Positions 36,031 through 44,606 are shown, numbered from the stretch's first letter. The stretch is 64,000 nt of DNA from JAXLQL01 sp046331625 (GCA_046331625.1 JAXLQL010000003.1:434001-498000), one strand, 5' to 3'. The notes: generated by a model not told the origin, from the letters alone. Numbers and translations: made by a program.

Positions 36031-36729
36031 TCAGGAGTTCATCCGCGCGAGCGCATTGAGATCGAGCCGGCCCGTGTAGATCGCCATTCCGAGCGCGGCG
36101 TGGATTCCGAGGCGCTGTAGCTCCTGAATCTCGTCGATCGTCGTGATGCCGCCAGCGGCGGTGATCTCGTGTTTGGTGGCCTCGCGCAGCCGGCGGAACC
36201 AGTTCAGGTCCGTGCCCTGCATCATTCCTTCCTTGTCGACATAGGTGCACAAGAAGCCGCCGCAGTAGGGCTCGAGATCGCGAAGCACTTGTTCGGCGGC
36301 GAGGTTGACGGACTCGCGCCAACCCTTGATCACGATCTGGCCGCCCTTGGAATCAAGTGCGATGACGAGGCGCTCGCGGCCCACGGCTTGCGCGACGCGC
36401 GAGAGAAAATCCGCGGCGATACCGTTCGCAGTGAAGGCTGACGTGCCCACAATAACGCGATAGGCACCCTGCTCGATGAGGCGTTGCGCGCGCTCCACGG
36501 TGCGGACTCCGCCGCCAACACGGCAGCGAGCATGGCTCGCGAGGAACTCGACGATTTTGTCATTGGCGCCGTTGCCGATGGCGGCATCGAGATCAATGAC
36601 CTGGATTTCTGGGAAGGCTCGGAAGCGGTCGAGCATTTCAGACGGGCTGCCGCCTTCGAGCGCCTTCTCGCGCCCTTGAACGAGTTGGACGACGCGGCCG
36701 TCCATGAGGTCGATGCAGGGGATGATCAT
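36031..36729 (-). CDS. hisA: ProFAR isomerase
   Basis: About 232 aa TIM-barrel isomerase for the fourth step of histidine synthesis. MIIPCIDLMDGRVVQL at the start supplies the catalytic Asp; the second is in VIALDSKGG near residue 125; phosphate-binding loops CRVGGGVRT and ITAAGGITT are intact. The true start is the ATG at 36729, overlapping the hisF stop (ATGA); a longer frame upstream is not homologous. Last his gene of the operon. Confidence 0.96.
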   Translation of the reverse strand: MIIPCIDLMDGRVVQLVQGREKALEGGSPSEMLDRFRAFPEIQVIDLDAAIGNGANDKIVEFLASHARCRVGGGVRTVERAQRLIEQGAYRVIVGTSAFTANGIAADFLSRVAQAVGRERLVIALDSKGGQIVIKGWRESVNLAAEQVLRDLEPYCGGFLCTYVDKEGMMQGTDLNWFRRLREATKHEITAAGGITTIDEIQELQRLGIHAALGMAIYTGRLDLNALARMNS

Positions 36730-37499
36730 GAGTGGAAACTGGCGGGGCGAATGGAGATGCCGCGTGCGCCGAGGTAATTCTTCAGGTCGGCGACGGTGTA
36801 GGTGCCGTAGTGGAAGATGGAAGCGGCGAGCGCGGCGTCGGCTTCGCCTTCTGTCAAAACCTTCAAGAAATGTTCTGGCTTTCCGGCGCCACCCGAGGCG
36901 ATCACCGGGATCTTGGTGGCGCGCGAAACGGCTCGGGTGAGTTCGCAGTCGAAGCCATCCTGCACGCCGTCGGTGTCCATTGAGGTGAGCAGGATTTCGC
37001 CCGCGCCCAAGGCTTCTCCACGCGCGGCCCATTCCACGGCGTCGATCCCTTCGTCGACGCGGCCGCCCTTGGTGTAAACGTTCCATCCACCGCCGGGGCG
37101 ATGGCGCGCATCGATGGCGAGCACGGTCGCCTGCGCGCCGAACTCGTTGCTCAGCTCGGTGATGAGTTCCGGACGCCGCACGGCTGCAGTGTTGATGCTG
37201 ACCTTGTCCGCGCCGGCCATGAGGATGCGGCGCGCGTCTTTCACCGACCGAATGCCGCCTCCGACGGTGAGCGGAATGAAGACGCGGCGAGCGGTGCGGA
37301 ACACGACGTCGGCCATGGTGGCGCGATCGTCACTCGAGGCGGTGATGTCGAGGAAGACCACTTCGTCGGCGCCTTGCTGGTTGTAGCGGTCGGCGAGTTC
37401 CACGGGGTCGCCCGCATCGCGGAGGTTGACGAAGTTGACGCCTTTCACGACGCGGCCGCCGGTGACGTCGAGGCAAGGGATGATGCGTTTGGCGAGCAT
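36726..37499 (-). CDS. hisF: Imidazole glycerol phosphate synthase, cyclase subunit
   Basis: 257 aa, the synthase partner of HisH. RIIPCLDVTGGRVVKGVNF carries the first catalytic Asp (residue 11), and VLAIDARHRPGG the second (near 130). TVGGGIRSV and IASGGAGKPEHF are the phosphate-binding sites. Overlaps hisA by 4 bp and abuts hisH. Confidence 0.97.
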   Translation of the reverse strand: MLAKRIIPCLDVTGGRVVKGVNFVNLRDAGDPVELADRYNQQGADEVVFLDITASSDDRATMADVVFRTARRVFIPLTVGGGIRSVKDARRILMAGADKVSINTAAVRRPELITELSNEFGAQATVLAIDARHRPGGGWNVYTKGGRVDEGIDAVEWAARGEALGAGEILLTSMDTDGVQDGFDCELTRAVSRATKIPVIASGGAGKPEHFLKVLTEGEADAALAASIFHYGTYTVADLKNYLGARGISIRPASFHS

Positions 37500-38092
37500 T
37501 AGAGGTCCACGAAGTTCTTGACGATGCGGAGGCCGAGCGGTCCCGATTTTTCGGGGTGGAACTGCACGCCGAACACGTTCCCTTGATGAAGCACCGCGGT
37601 GTATGGCGCGTTGTAGGTGCAGGTGGCCGCGGTGGCGGAACTGACGGGCGCGTAGTAGCTGTGGGCGAAGTACAAGTAAGGATGCGCGCCGAGGTTCTGC
37701 AAGATCGGCGAATCTTTCACGGGCACGATTTCGTTCCAGCCCATGTGCGGTACGCGGGCATCGGCGGGGAAGCGCTGTACCACACCGGGGAACAAGCCGA
37801 GGCCGCGGAGTTCGGGCGCCTCTTCGCTCGATTCGAACAGCGCTTGCAGACCGAGGCAGATTCCGAGGAACGGCACGCCGGCGTGGATGCGTTCGAGCAA
37901 CACGTCACGCACACGCATGGCGTCGAGCGAACGCATGATCTGGCCGAAGTGGCCGACGCCGGGCAGGATGATCTTTTCGGCGGCGCGCAAGCCTTCCGCG
38001 TCATCGACGAGCTTGTACGGCGAGCCGATCTCGGCGAGCGTGTTTTGCACCGAGCGGAGATTTCCAGCGCCGTAGTCGAAGATCGAGATCAT
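37499..38092 (-). CDS. hisH: Imidazole glycerol phosphate synthase, glutaminase subunit
   Basis: About 197 aa class I glutamine amidotransferase. MISIFDYGAGNLRSV is the typical start, set at 38092 because it overlaps the hisB stop (ATGA). The nucleophile is Cys in LGICLGLQALFESS (near 80), and the His-Glu dyad is in GVQFHPEKSG near the C-terminus. It feeds ammonia to HisF. Confidence 0.97.
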   Translation of the reverse strand: MISIFDYGAGNLRSVQNTLAEIGSPYKLVDDAEGLRAAEKIILPGVGHFGQIMRSLDAMRVRDVLLERIHAGVPFLGICLGLQALFESSEEAPELRGLGLFPGVVQRFPADARVPHMGWNEIVPVKDSPILQNLGAHPYLYFAHSYYAPVSSATAATCTYNAPYTAVLHQGNVFGVQFHPEKSGPLGLRIVKNFVDL

Positions 38093-38676
38093 AGGAGTCC
38101 CTTGGTGGAAGGGAGTTGGTCTTTCAAGCGCGCGTCTTTCGAGCAGGCGTAGCGCAGTGCCCGCGCGAAGCATTTGAAGACGGCTTCGATCTTGTGATGG
38201 TTCGAGCGGCCGTAGAGGACCTTCGCGTGGAGATTCGCGCCCGCGTGGCTGACGAAGCCGTGGAAGAAGTCTTCCACCAGTTCCGTCTGCAGGTCGCCCA
38301 CGTATTGCACCTTGACGAGATCTTTGTAGACGAGCGCGGGGCGGCCACCGAGGTCGAGCGCGACGACGGCGAGCGTTTCGTCCATAGGCAGCACGAAGTA
38401 GCCGGCGCGATTGATGCCCTTGCGATCGCCGAGCGCTTTGCTGAAGAGCTGGCCGATCACGATTCCGACGTCTTCCACGGTGTGGTGCTGATCCACGTCG
38501 AGGTCGCCTTGGGCACGGAGCTTCAGATCGAACCCGCCGTGCTTCGAGAACAACTCGAGCATGTGGTCAAAAAAACGGATTCCGGTGGAAATGTCGTAAC
38601 GGCCGCGGCCTTCCACGGTCAGGCTGGCCTGGATCTGGGTCTCTTTGGTATCGCGTTTGACTGAGGCTTTTCTCAT
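38089..38676 (-). CDS. hisB: Imidazoleglycerol-phosphate dehydratase
   Basis: About 195 aa, the monofunctional IGPD type. Start ATG at 38676 before RKASVKRDTKETQ. Metal-binding signatures FFDHML, DQHHTVEDVGIVIGQ, FVSHAGANLH and HHKIEAVFKCFARAL are complete. No phosphatase domain is fused, which makes a separate histidinol-phosphatase necessary. It overlaps the HAD gene by 4 bp. Confidence 0.97.
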   Translation of the reverse strand: MRKASVKRDTKETQIQASLTVEGRGRYDISTGIRFFDHMLELFSKHGGFDLKLRAQGDLDVDQHHTVEDVGIVIGQLFSKALGDRKGINRAGYFVLPMDETLAVVALDLGGRPALVYKDLVKVQYVGDLQTELVEDFFHGFVSHAGANLHAKVLYGRSNHHKIEAVFKCFARALRYACSKDARLKDQLPSTKGLL

Positions 38677-39368
38677 CGTTGATTGATCACACCAGGGAGT
38701 TGATTCACGTCTTCGATTACGGCGATGGCGGATTCCTGTTCGAACAGTTCGAGCAGCCGTTCGCGAAACGGCACCGACTGCCGCGCGATTCCGATGAAGG
38801 GAACGCCGGCGGCGCTGGCCGAGCGCGCGTCGTCTACGGTGTCGCCGACGTACCAGAGTTCCTTCTTCGGATGGCGGCGGCGGATCGATTCGAGCCCTTC
38901 TGGATCGGGCTTGCCGCGCGAGACGTCGTCGGCGCAGATGAGCGGGTCGAGGGGAAGGGAAGGGCAGAAGCGGCGGAGCGTGAGCATCGCCTCTTCGCGC
39001 AGGCGACCGGTGAAGAGTGCGAGTTGATATTGGGTCGCGAGGCTTTCGAGCAGACCCGGCTCGGGGAGCCAACGCTCGCGCGACATGAGTCCATCGGGAA
39101 TGCCATCGGTGATGGTTCCGAAGAAGAGACGATTGAACCGGTCGACGACTTCGCCGTAGGAGACTTCGACGCCGAGGTCGCGCGCCATCACTTGCGAGAG
39201 CAGCCAATCGTTGTTGAAGCCGCCCCGGTTCTTGTAGACTTCGATGTCTTCGCGCGTGACGGTGCGGCCGGTGAAGTGGGCGACGGTTTGGATGATGGTT
39301 TCGCGATAGGAGTCGCTGACATCGACGAGGACGCCGTCCATGTCGAAGACAATTACTTCGTTCCTCAC
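38673..39368 (-). CDS. HAD-family phosphatase, candidate histidinol-phosphatase
   Basis: 231 aa HAD subfamily IA hydrolase: VFDMDGVLVDVSDSY (motif I, residues 7-21, nucleophile Asp), LFTGRLREE (motif II), GKPDPEG (motif III Lys) and YVGDTVDDARSA (motif IV) are all present. It lies between hisC and hisB with 4-bp overlaps on both sides (hisC stop/HAD start and HAD stop/hisB start). No HisN, PHP-type HisJ or HisB-fused phosphatase occurs in the operon, so this is the best candidate for dephosphorylating histidinol phosphate. That role is inferred from position. Confidence 0.88.
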   Translation of the reverse strand: MRNEVIVFDMDGVLVDVSDSYRETIIQTVAHFTGRTVTREDIEVYKNRGGFNNDWLLSQVMARDLGVEVSYGEVVDRFNRLFFGTITDGIPDGLMSRERWLPEPGLLESLATQYQLALFTGRLREEAMLTLRRFCPSLPLDPLICADDVSRGKPDPEGLESIRRRHPKKELWYVGDTVDDARSASAAGVPFIGIARQSVPFRERLLELFEQESAIAVIEDVNQLPGVINQR

Positions 39369-40411
39369 AGGAGCTTCTCCAACTCTGCGAGGAAGCGCTC
39401 GGCCTGGGCTCGAGTGCCGGTGGTGACGCGGATGCAGCCGGCGATCTCGTAGCTGCGGTCGCGCACGAGGAGTCCTTGGGCGCGGAGGGCGTCGCGAATT
39501 TCGATCGATCGGGGACCCACGTAGAAGAGCACGAAGTTGGCTTGGCTTTTCCAGTGGCGCACGCCCAGCCGTTCGAGCCCGGCGTAGACGATCTCGCGCG
39601 CGGCGAGGGCTTCTTCCACGTAGCGGGCGACGTACTCGCGATCTTCCACGGCCACGCGGGCGGCCATGGCGGCGACCATGTTCACGCTGTAGGGCGATTG
39701 CGCTTTGTGCAGGAATCGGACGTTATCGGCCTGCGAGAAGAGGCAGCCAACGCGCAGGGCCGCCATTCCATAAACCTTCGAAAATGTTCTGCTGACGAAG
39801 AGGTTCGAGTAGCGCGCCAGAAGCGGGAGCGCGGTGACGCGCGAGAATTCGAAGTACGCTTCATCAATGAGGATCGCCGCGTGGGGCGCGGCGGCGAGGA
39901 TGCGCTCGATGGCTTCGACGCCGATGCCGGCTCCGGTGGGGTTGTTCGGATTCGAGATGAGCACGGCGCGCGTGCGCGGTCCGATCGCGGCGAGCAGTTC
40001 CTCGAGCGGAAATTCGAGCGTGCCTTCGCGATAGGAAAGGTCCGTGACGTGCGCTCCGGCGAGTTCCGAGTAGAAGCGATACATTGCATACGAGGGATGC
40101 AGTATGATCACTTCCTGCTCGTCATCCACATAGGTGTTGACCAGCACCTGGATTGCTTCGTCGGTTCCGTTGGTGAGAATGAACTCGCCGGGCGAGACGC
40201 CGAAGAAGCGGGCGAGCGCGGGCTTGGTTTCTTCGTACTCGGGATAGACGCTGAGTGCGTCCCCCGTGATGGCGTTGCGCAAGAACTCGACCACCTTGGG
40301 CGATGCGCCGACCGTGTTCTCGTTGAAGTCGAGACGGAGCTTTCCCGCGCGGCCCGAAGATGGGGGCGAGTAGGGCGCCATCCGGAGGACGGCGGGTCTC
40401 GGATCAGGCAC
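39365..40411 (-). CDS. hisC: Histidinol-phosphate aminotransferase
   Basis: 348 aa class I/II PLP aminotransferase. LRLDFNENTVGASP at the start is the HisC N-terminal signature; ILTNGTDEAIQVL, NPNNPTGAGI, IDEAYFEFS and the PLP lysine in SRTFSKVYGMAALRVG (near residue 213) follow. Overlaps hisD by 8 bp and the HAD gene by 4 bp. Confidence 0.95.
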   Translation of the reverse strand: MPDPRPAVLRMAPYSPPSSGRAGKLRLDFNENTVGASPKVVEFLRNAITGDALSVYPEYEETKPALARFFGVSPGEFILTNGTDEAIQVLVNTYVDDEQEVIILHPSYAMYRFYSELAGAHVTDLSYREGTLEFPLEELLAAIGPRTRAVLISNPNNPTGAGIGVEAIERILAAAPHAAILIDEAYFEFSRVTALPLLARYSNLFVSRTFSKVYGMAALRVGCLFSQADNVRFLHKAQSPYSVNMVAAMAARVAVEDREYVARYVEEALAAREIVYAGLERLGVRHWKSQANFVLFYVGPRSIEIRDALRAQGLLVRDRSYEIAGCIRVTTGTRAQAERFLAELEKLL

Positions 40412-41648
40412 CCGTGCGGACCTCCACCGATTGCGCGTGTCCCTCGAGGCCTTCGACGCGTGCGAGCGTGGTGATGGCCGGCGCGAGCTTGCGCAGAGCC
40501 GAGGGACTGATCTGCTGTACCGAGATCACCTTCACGTAGTCTGCAGCGGAGAGTCCACCGCGGAGCCGCGCGACGCCACCGGTTGGGAGCACGTGGTTCG
40601 GACCCGAGGCATAGTCGCCCGCGGCTTCCGGCGTGGTGGATCCGACGAAGATGCTGCCCGCGTGACGGATGCCGGGAAGCAATGCGGGATCGTGAATGCT
40701 GAGGTGCTCGGGCGCGAATCGATTGGAGAGGTCCACGGCTTCTTCGGCAGAGCTGACGAGGATGATCGCGCTGTTCTTGCGGATCGCTTCGCTCGCGATG
40801 GCGGCGGTCTTGAGATTGTCGAGCCGGCGCTCCACGGCCGCGGCTACGGCTTTGGCGAACGTGGGCGACGTGGTGAGCAGGATCGCGCTCGCGTCGGTAT
40901 CGTGCTCGGCTTGCGCGAGCATGTCCGCGGCCACCCACTCGGGATTTCCTTCTTCGGCGATGATGAGGATCTCGGTGGGGCCGGCGACGAAGTCGATACC
41001 GGTTTCGCCAGCGAGGATCTTCTTCGCGGCCGCGACCCAGATGCTGCCCGGGCCGACGATGCGGTCCGCGCGTGGGATCGACTTGGTGCCGAACGCGAAT
41101 GCGGCGATGGCGTGCGCGCCGCCGATCTGGAAGAGGTTCGACACTTCGAGGAATCCGGCCGCGCCGACGATGACGTTCGATGGCCGCGGCGAGGCCGCGC
41201 AGATGGTGGTGACTCCGGCGACTTGCGCGGGAATCACGGTCATCAGGAGCGTGGATGGCAGCGGATAGCGGCCCGAAGGAATGTAGGCGGCCACGCAATC
41301 GAGCGGACGAATGACTTGCGAGAGCTTGAGTCCGGGCGCGGGCGTGACGCTCTTGGGCTGCGGCAACTGGAGCTTGGCGTAGGCGCGGATATTGGTGGCC
41401 GCGGTGCGAATCGCCTGCTTGATGTCGTTGCGCAGTGCGCGCCAGATTTCCTCTGTTCGCTCTCGTGGGATGGTGAGGCCGTTGCCGAGGAGCCCGTCGA
41501 ACTTACGTGCGTACTCGATCACGGCGCGGTCGCCGCGCTTGCGCACGTCTTCGAGGATTGGGCGAACGGCGGTTTCGGCTTCGGCCATGCGGACCGAGCG
41601 GCGGGTGAGGAGCTTGGTTGCTTCTTGGGATGGGATGATTCGGAGCAT
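40404..41648 (-). CDS. hisD: Histidinol dehydrogenase
   Basis: 414 aa, catalysing the last two oxidations. GGAHAIAAFAFGTKSIPRAD, IVGPGSIWVAAAKKIL, AGPTEILIIAEEGNPEWVAADMLAQAEHD and EHLSIHDP are the family signatures, including the catalytic Glu-His and zinc ligands. Between hisG (4 bp gap) and hisC. Confidence 0.97.
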   Translation of the reverse strand: MLRIIPSQEATKLLTRRSVRMAEAETAVRPILEDVRKRGDRAVIEYARKFDGLLGNGLTIPRERTEEIWRALRNDIKQAIRTAATNIRAYAKLQLPQPKSVTPAPGLKLSQVIRPLDCVAAYIPSGRYPLPSTLLMTVIPAQVAGVTTICAASPRPSNVIVGAAGFLEVSNLFQIGGAHAIAAFAFGTKSIPRADRIVGPGSIWVAAAKKILAGETGIDFVAGPTEILIIAEEGNPEWVAADMLAQAEHDTDASAILLTTSPTFAKAVAAAVERRLDNLKTAAIASEAIRKNSAIILVSSAEEAVDLSNRFAPEHLSIHDPALLPGIRHAGSIFVGSTTPEAAGDYASGPNHVLPTGGVARLRGGLSAADYVKVISVQQISPSALRKLAPAITTLARVEGLEGHAQSVEVRTGA

Positions 41649-41652
41649 CGGC

Positions 41653-42522
41653 CTACATCACGATCTTATTCAGAGGGTATTCGACGATTCCCTGCGCGCC
41701 GGCTTCCTTGAGGCGGGGGATGATGTTGCGCACGGTGGACTCGTCGAGGATGGTGTTGACGGCGAGCCACTCATCGTCACTGAGATGAGAAATGGTGGGA
41801 TTCTTGAGCGCGGGCAGCACGGCGAGCACGCGTTGCAGATCGCTCTTGCGGACGTTGAGCATCAAGCCCACCTTGCCGAGCGCGGCGATGGCGCCATCGA
41901 GCAACATCCGAATGTCCTCGAGCTTGCGGCGCTTCCATGCGTCTTCCCACGAGGCGTTGTTGACGATGAGCTGGGTGTTCGATTCGAGTACCGTGTCGAC
42001 GATCTTGAGCTTGTTGGCGCGGAGCGACGAGCCGGTTTCGGTCACTTCCACGATCGCGTCGGCCAAAACAGGAGGCTTCACTTCCGTTGCGCCCCAACTG
42101 AACTCCACTTTGGCGGTGACGCCGTGGCGGGCGAGGTACTTCCTGGTTGCGCCCACGAGCTCGGTGGCGATGATCTTGCCTTCGAGGTCCTTGACGCTGT
42201 GGATGGATCCGGACTCGGGAGCGGCCAGCACCCAACGCACCTTGCCGAAGCTCTGCTTGGCGTAGACGAGATCGGCCATGACGCGCACGTCAGCGTCATT
42301 TTCGATCACCCAGTCATGACCGGTGAGCCCAGCGTCGAGGATGCCATCCTCGACGTAGCGCGCCATTTCCTGCGCTCGAATGAGCATGCATTCGATCTCG
42401 GGATCGTCGATGGCGGGGAAGTAGGAGCGGCTCGAGAGAGTGATGTTGAAACCGGCGCGGCGGAACAGGTCCACCGTGGCGTTTTCGAGCGAGCCTTTGG
42501 GAATTCCGAGTTTGAGTTTCAT
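41653..42522 (-). CDS. hisG: ATP phosphoribosyltransferase, long form
   Basis: About 289 aa, first step of histidine synthesis. Start ATG at 42522 before KLKLGIPKGSLENA. DAGLTGHDWV and EVTETGSSLRANKL (PRPP loop) are intact. A C-terminal regulatory domain of about 75 residues, ending VEYPLNKIVM, shows the long hexameric form that is feedback-inhibited by histidine and does not need HisZ. It starts 4 bp after hisI. Confidence 0.96.
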   Translation of the reverse strand: MKLKLGIPKGSLENATVDLFRRAGFNITLSSRSYFPAIDDPEIECMLIRAQEMARYVEDGILDAGLTGHDWVIENDADVRVMADLVYAKQSFGKVRWVLAAPESGSIHSVKDLEGKIIATELVGATRKYLARHGVTAKVEFSWGATEVKPPVLADAIVEVTETGSSLRANKLKIVDTVLESNTQLIVNNASWEDAWKRRKLEDIRMLLDGAIAALGKVGLMLNVRKSDLQRVLAVLPALKNPTISHLSDDEWLAVNTILDESTVRNIIPRLKEAGAQGIVEYPLNKIVM

Positions 42523-42526
42523 GCGA

Positions 42527-42901
42527 TCAGCCTCCGTAGACCGCCTTGGGATCGTAGGCGCGCTCTTCCACGGTGTTCCAGTGGCCGCCTTCGTACTTGC
42601 GGAAGAAGCAGCTCTCGTAGCCTTCGTGGCAGACGCCGGGTCCGAGCGATTCGGCTTTGATGAGCACCGCGTCATGGTCGCAGTCCGTGCGAATCTCCTT
42701 GACCACGAGCTTGTGGCCGGAGCTTTCGCCCTTGGTCCAGAGCTTGTTGCGCGATCGGCTATAGAAGGTGACGAAGCCGGTTTCAGCGGTCTTGCGCCAA
42801 GCCTCCTGATTCATGAAGCCGACCATCAGCACCTTGCCCGATACGTGGTCAATGACCACCGTCGCGATGAGTCCGTCGAGTTTTGTGAAATCCAGGTCCA
42901 T
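42527..42901 (-). CDS. hisI: Phosphoribosyl-AMP cyclohydrolase
   Basis: About 124 aa, single-domain HisI with no HisE pyrophosphatase fused. VGFMNQEAW, TFYSRSRNKLWTKGESSGH (split), RTDCDHDAVL and GPGVCHEGYESCF carry the zinc-binding Cys and Mg-binding Asp residues. The start is the ATG at 42901, before DLDFTKLDG. A longer same-frame start at 43003 would translate the attenuator stem-loops and is rejected. First structural gene of the operon, directly behind the leader terminator. Confidence 0.94.
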   Translation of the reverse strand: MDLDFTKLDGLIATVVIDHVSGKVLMVGFMNQEAWRKTAETGFVTFYSRSRNKLWTKGESSGHKLVVKEIRTDCDHDAVLIKAESLGPGVCHEGYESCFFRKYEGGHWNTVEERAYDPKAVYGG

Positions 42902-42910
42902 GTACACACC

Positions 42911-42944
42911 AAAAATGAAGAAGCCCGCCGGGGGTGCGGCGGGC
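42911..42944 (-). terminator. Attenuator terminator before hisI
   Basis: On the minus strand GCCCGCCG (42944-42937), loop CACCCC, CGGCGGGC (42930-42923), then TTCTTCATTTTT. Eight-bp GC stem plus U-rich tract, 9 bp before the hisI start. It can also terminate the upstream gene 43064-44602. Confidence 0.88.
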
Positions 42945-43025
42945 TCGGTTTCAGGAAACTTTGCTTCGGTTGGATTAGAAGCCGGCCCGCCGTACGCACC
43001 CATGGTGATGATGGTGGTGGCGGGC
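42923..43025 (-). promoter_or_regulatory. Histidine-operon transcription attenuator (regions 1-4)
   Basis: Four segments on the minus strand can pair in mutually exclusive ways. Region 1 GCCCGCC (43025-43019) lies just before and into the first His codon. Region 2 CGGCGGGC (42992-42985) lies in the leader after the His codons. Region 3 is GCCCGCCG (42944-42937) and region 4 CGGCGGGC (42930-42923). Regions 2 and 4 are the identical 8-mer and compete for region 3. A ribosome stalled on His codons masks region 1, so 2:3 (antiterminator) forms; a ribosome reaching the stop at 42975 covers region 2, so 3:4 (terminator) forms; without translation 1:2 forms and 3:4 terminates. Confidence 0.85.
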
Positions 43026-43043
43026 GGTCGACCGCGAAATCAT
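42975..43043 (-). CDS. hisL: Histidine operon leader peptide
   Basis: A 22-codon open frame: it begins MISRSTAR, has six consecutive His codons (43019-43002: CAC CAC CAT CAT CAC CAT), and ends GCVRRAGF before TAA. It precedes hisI on the same strand, with a terminator between. His-rich leaders of this size are the sensor of translational attenuation in his operons of Proteobacteria. Too short for standard gene finders. A weak SD (AGTGAG) and a -10-like TATACT lie directly upstream. Confidence 0.88.
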   Translation of the reverse strand: MISRSTARHHHHHHGCVRRAGF

Positions 43044-43052
43044 GAACTCACT

Positions 43053-43061
43053 AGTATAGCA
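43053..43061 (-). promoter_or_regulatory. Putative extended -10 promoter of the his operon
   Basis: On the minus strand TGC-TATACT at 43061-43053, immediately after the stop of the upstream gene. It would start transcription only a few bases before the hisL ATG at 43043, giving a nearly leaderless leader peptide. No good -35 box. Confidence 0.45.
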
Positions 43062-43063
43062 AA

Positions 43064-44602
43064 CTACTGCTTGGCTTCGGACTGTGCTGGCTTCGTGGAT
43101 TCGCCTTTGCGCACCGTCTCGAAGTACTGCTGCACGTAATGCTGCAGCTCTTGCGGGATCTCGTCGCGGTGGATCTCGCCGCCGGCTTCGCGGTGGGCGG
43201 CGTCCTTTTGCGTGTACTGCGTGCGCAGGCCTTGCTGCTTGCTGCTCGAGACCTCCACCATCACTTCGCCGGTGATGTTCTGCGCGCGCTTGCCGAAGAT
43301 CTCGCTGATCTTACCCATGGCGGCGGATTGCTCGGCGTTCTTGAGGTCCTTCGATCCGTCTTGCTTGCCCATGCCGCTCTTGGGATCGTTGGGATTTCCG
43401 CCTTGCGCCGTCTTGTCGTTGGTGCGCCCTTCGCCCGACTGCGACTGCTGCTCGCCCTGCTGGCCATCGGCGTTGGGATCGTCACTCGGGCTGCCCTTGC
43501 CTTGCGGCTGGCCTTCGCCCTTCTCGCCTTTTTGGCCGCTGCCGCCTTCCTGCATCTGGCCGCCTTTTTGTCCGGCGCCTTGCTGCTTGTTGTTGGTCTG
43601 CTGCTTGCCTTGGCCGGGCGTGTTCGGGATCTTGAGCTTGGCCATCAGGTTCGCGAACGCGTCTTTCATCTTGTCCATCACGCTCGCGTTCTCAGGCGGG
43701 TTGCCAGGCTTTGCGCCTTCCTTGTTTTGCGCCTGCTCGCCCTGATTGCCGGGAGACTCCCCCTTGCCCTGCTTGGCCTGTTCGCCTGTGGCGTCCTGGT
43801 TGCCTTCGTCTCCGGCCTGGCCTTCTTCGGCGGCTTTCTCGGCGGGCGCCTTCACCTTGTTGTGCCCTTGCACAGATTCCTTCTCGCCTTGCGTGGTGTC
43901 CGGCACATCGATCGTGTTCAGAGCCCCGTCGGGAGCCTTGTCGAGATCGGGCTTGATGAGGTCCTGTTGTTCGACGGGAATGGCCAGCGCCTGATCGAGC
44001 GGACTCTTCTTCGCACGATCATTCTTGGCGACGGTCTTATCGGAGCCCGGGATGAAGAAATCGGCGACGCCCTGCACGATCGGTTTGCGCAGATCGATGG
44101 AGCCGCTGATGCCGTAGCGGATTCCGAACATGCCCGCAGCCACGGCGAGCAAGGCAGTGGCGGGCAGCAGATATTGCGGCGCTTGCAGCGGAACGGCGGC
44201 AGCCGGCTGAATGGAACCCGCGAGGTTTTCGGCGAAGCTGCGCTGGGCGGCGACGAGATCGCTCGACGCCTTCACTTCACCGGTCAGGAAATGATACGCA
44301 GTGGAGATGGCGTCTTTGAGGTCGAGCCGGCGATCGATGATCTGCGCCACCGAGTAGCTCGACGGAAGCAGGCTCATCGTACGCCAAGCGCTGATGCCCG
44401 CGCCGGCCAGGAACAGCACCACGAGCCAATACCAATCGAGGATCTGCGTGCCCACGAGCAGCAGCAGAATCGCGCCGGCCAACGCGGCGATGACCCCGAC
44501 GGTGAGTTGCTGACCGACGAGGTTGAACAATGCCCGCTGACGCGCCCGCGCCACCAGGTCCAAGATTGCGGTTGCTGATCCCAAGTCACTTCCATTATCC
44601 AT
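43064..44602 (-). CDS. Membrane protein with long Gln/Gly-rich disordered region
   Basis: About 512 aa from the ATG at 44602 (MDNGSDLGSAT). Two hydrophobic segments near residues 30-75 and one near 155-175 (YLLPATALLAVAAGMFGIRYG) flank a helical domain (SYSVAQIIDRRLDLKDAIST). A 230-residue low-complexity Gln/Gly/Lys/Glu stretch follows, then a conserved-looking C-terminus (AQNITGEVMVEVSSSKQQGL, ELQHYVQQYFETV). It may resemble DUF4175-like proteins linked to MoxR/VWA operons, but I am unsure. No function assigned. Its start codon is 4 bp from that of the divergent aminotransferase. Confidence 0.75.
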   Translation of the reverse strand: MDNGSDLGSATAILDLVARARQRALFNLVGQQLTVGVIAALAGAILLLLVGTQILDWYWLVVLFLAGAGISAWRTMSLLPSSYSVAQIIDRRLDLKDAISTAYHFLTGEVKASSDLVAAQRSFAENLAGSIQPAAAVPLQAPQYLLPATALLAVAAGMFGIRYGISGSIDLRKPIVQGVADFFIPGSDKTVAKNDRAKKSPLDQALAIPVEQQDLIKPDLDKAPDGALNTIDVPDTTQGEKESVQGHNKVKAPAEKAAEEGQAGDEGNQDATGEQAKQGKGESPGNQGEQAQNKEGAKPGNPPENASVMDKMKDAFANLMAKLKIPNTPGQGKQQTNNKQQGAGQKGGQMQEGGSGQKGEKGEGQPQGKGSPSDDPNADGQQGEQQSQSGEGRTNDKTAQGGNPNDPKSGMGKQDGSKDLKNAEQSAAMGKISEIFGKRAQNITGEVMVEVSSSKQQGLRTQYTQKDAAHREAGGEIHRDEIPQELQHYVQQYFETVRKGESTKPAQSEAKQ

Positions 44603-44606
44603 TAAG

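Noticed and set aside
42527..43003. Longer hisI starting at 43003
   Set aside because: The 34 extra residues would be translated from the attenuator stem-loops; HisI homology begins at MDLDFTKL (42901).
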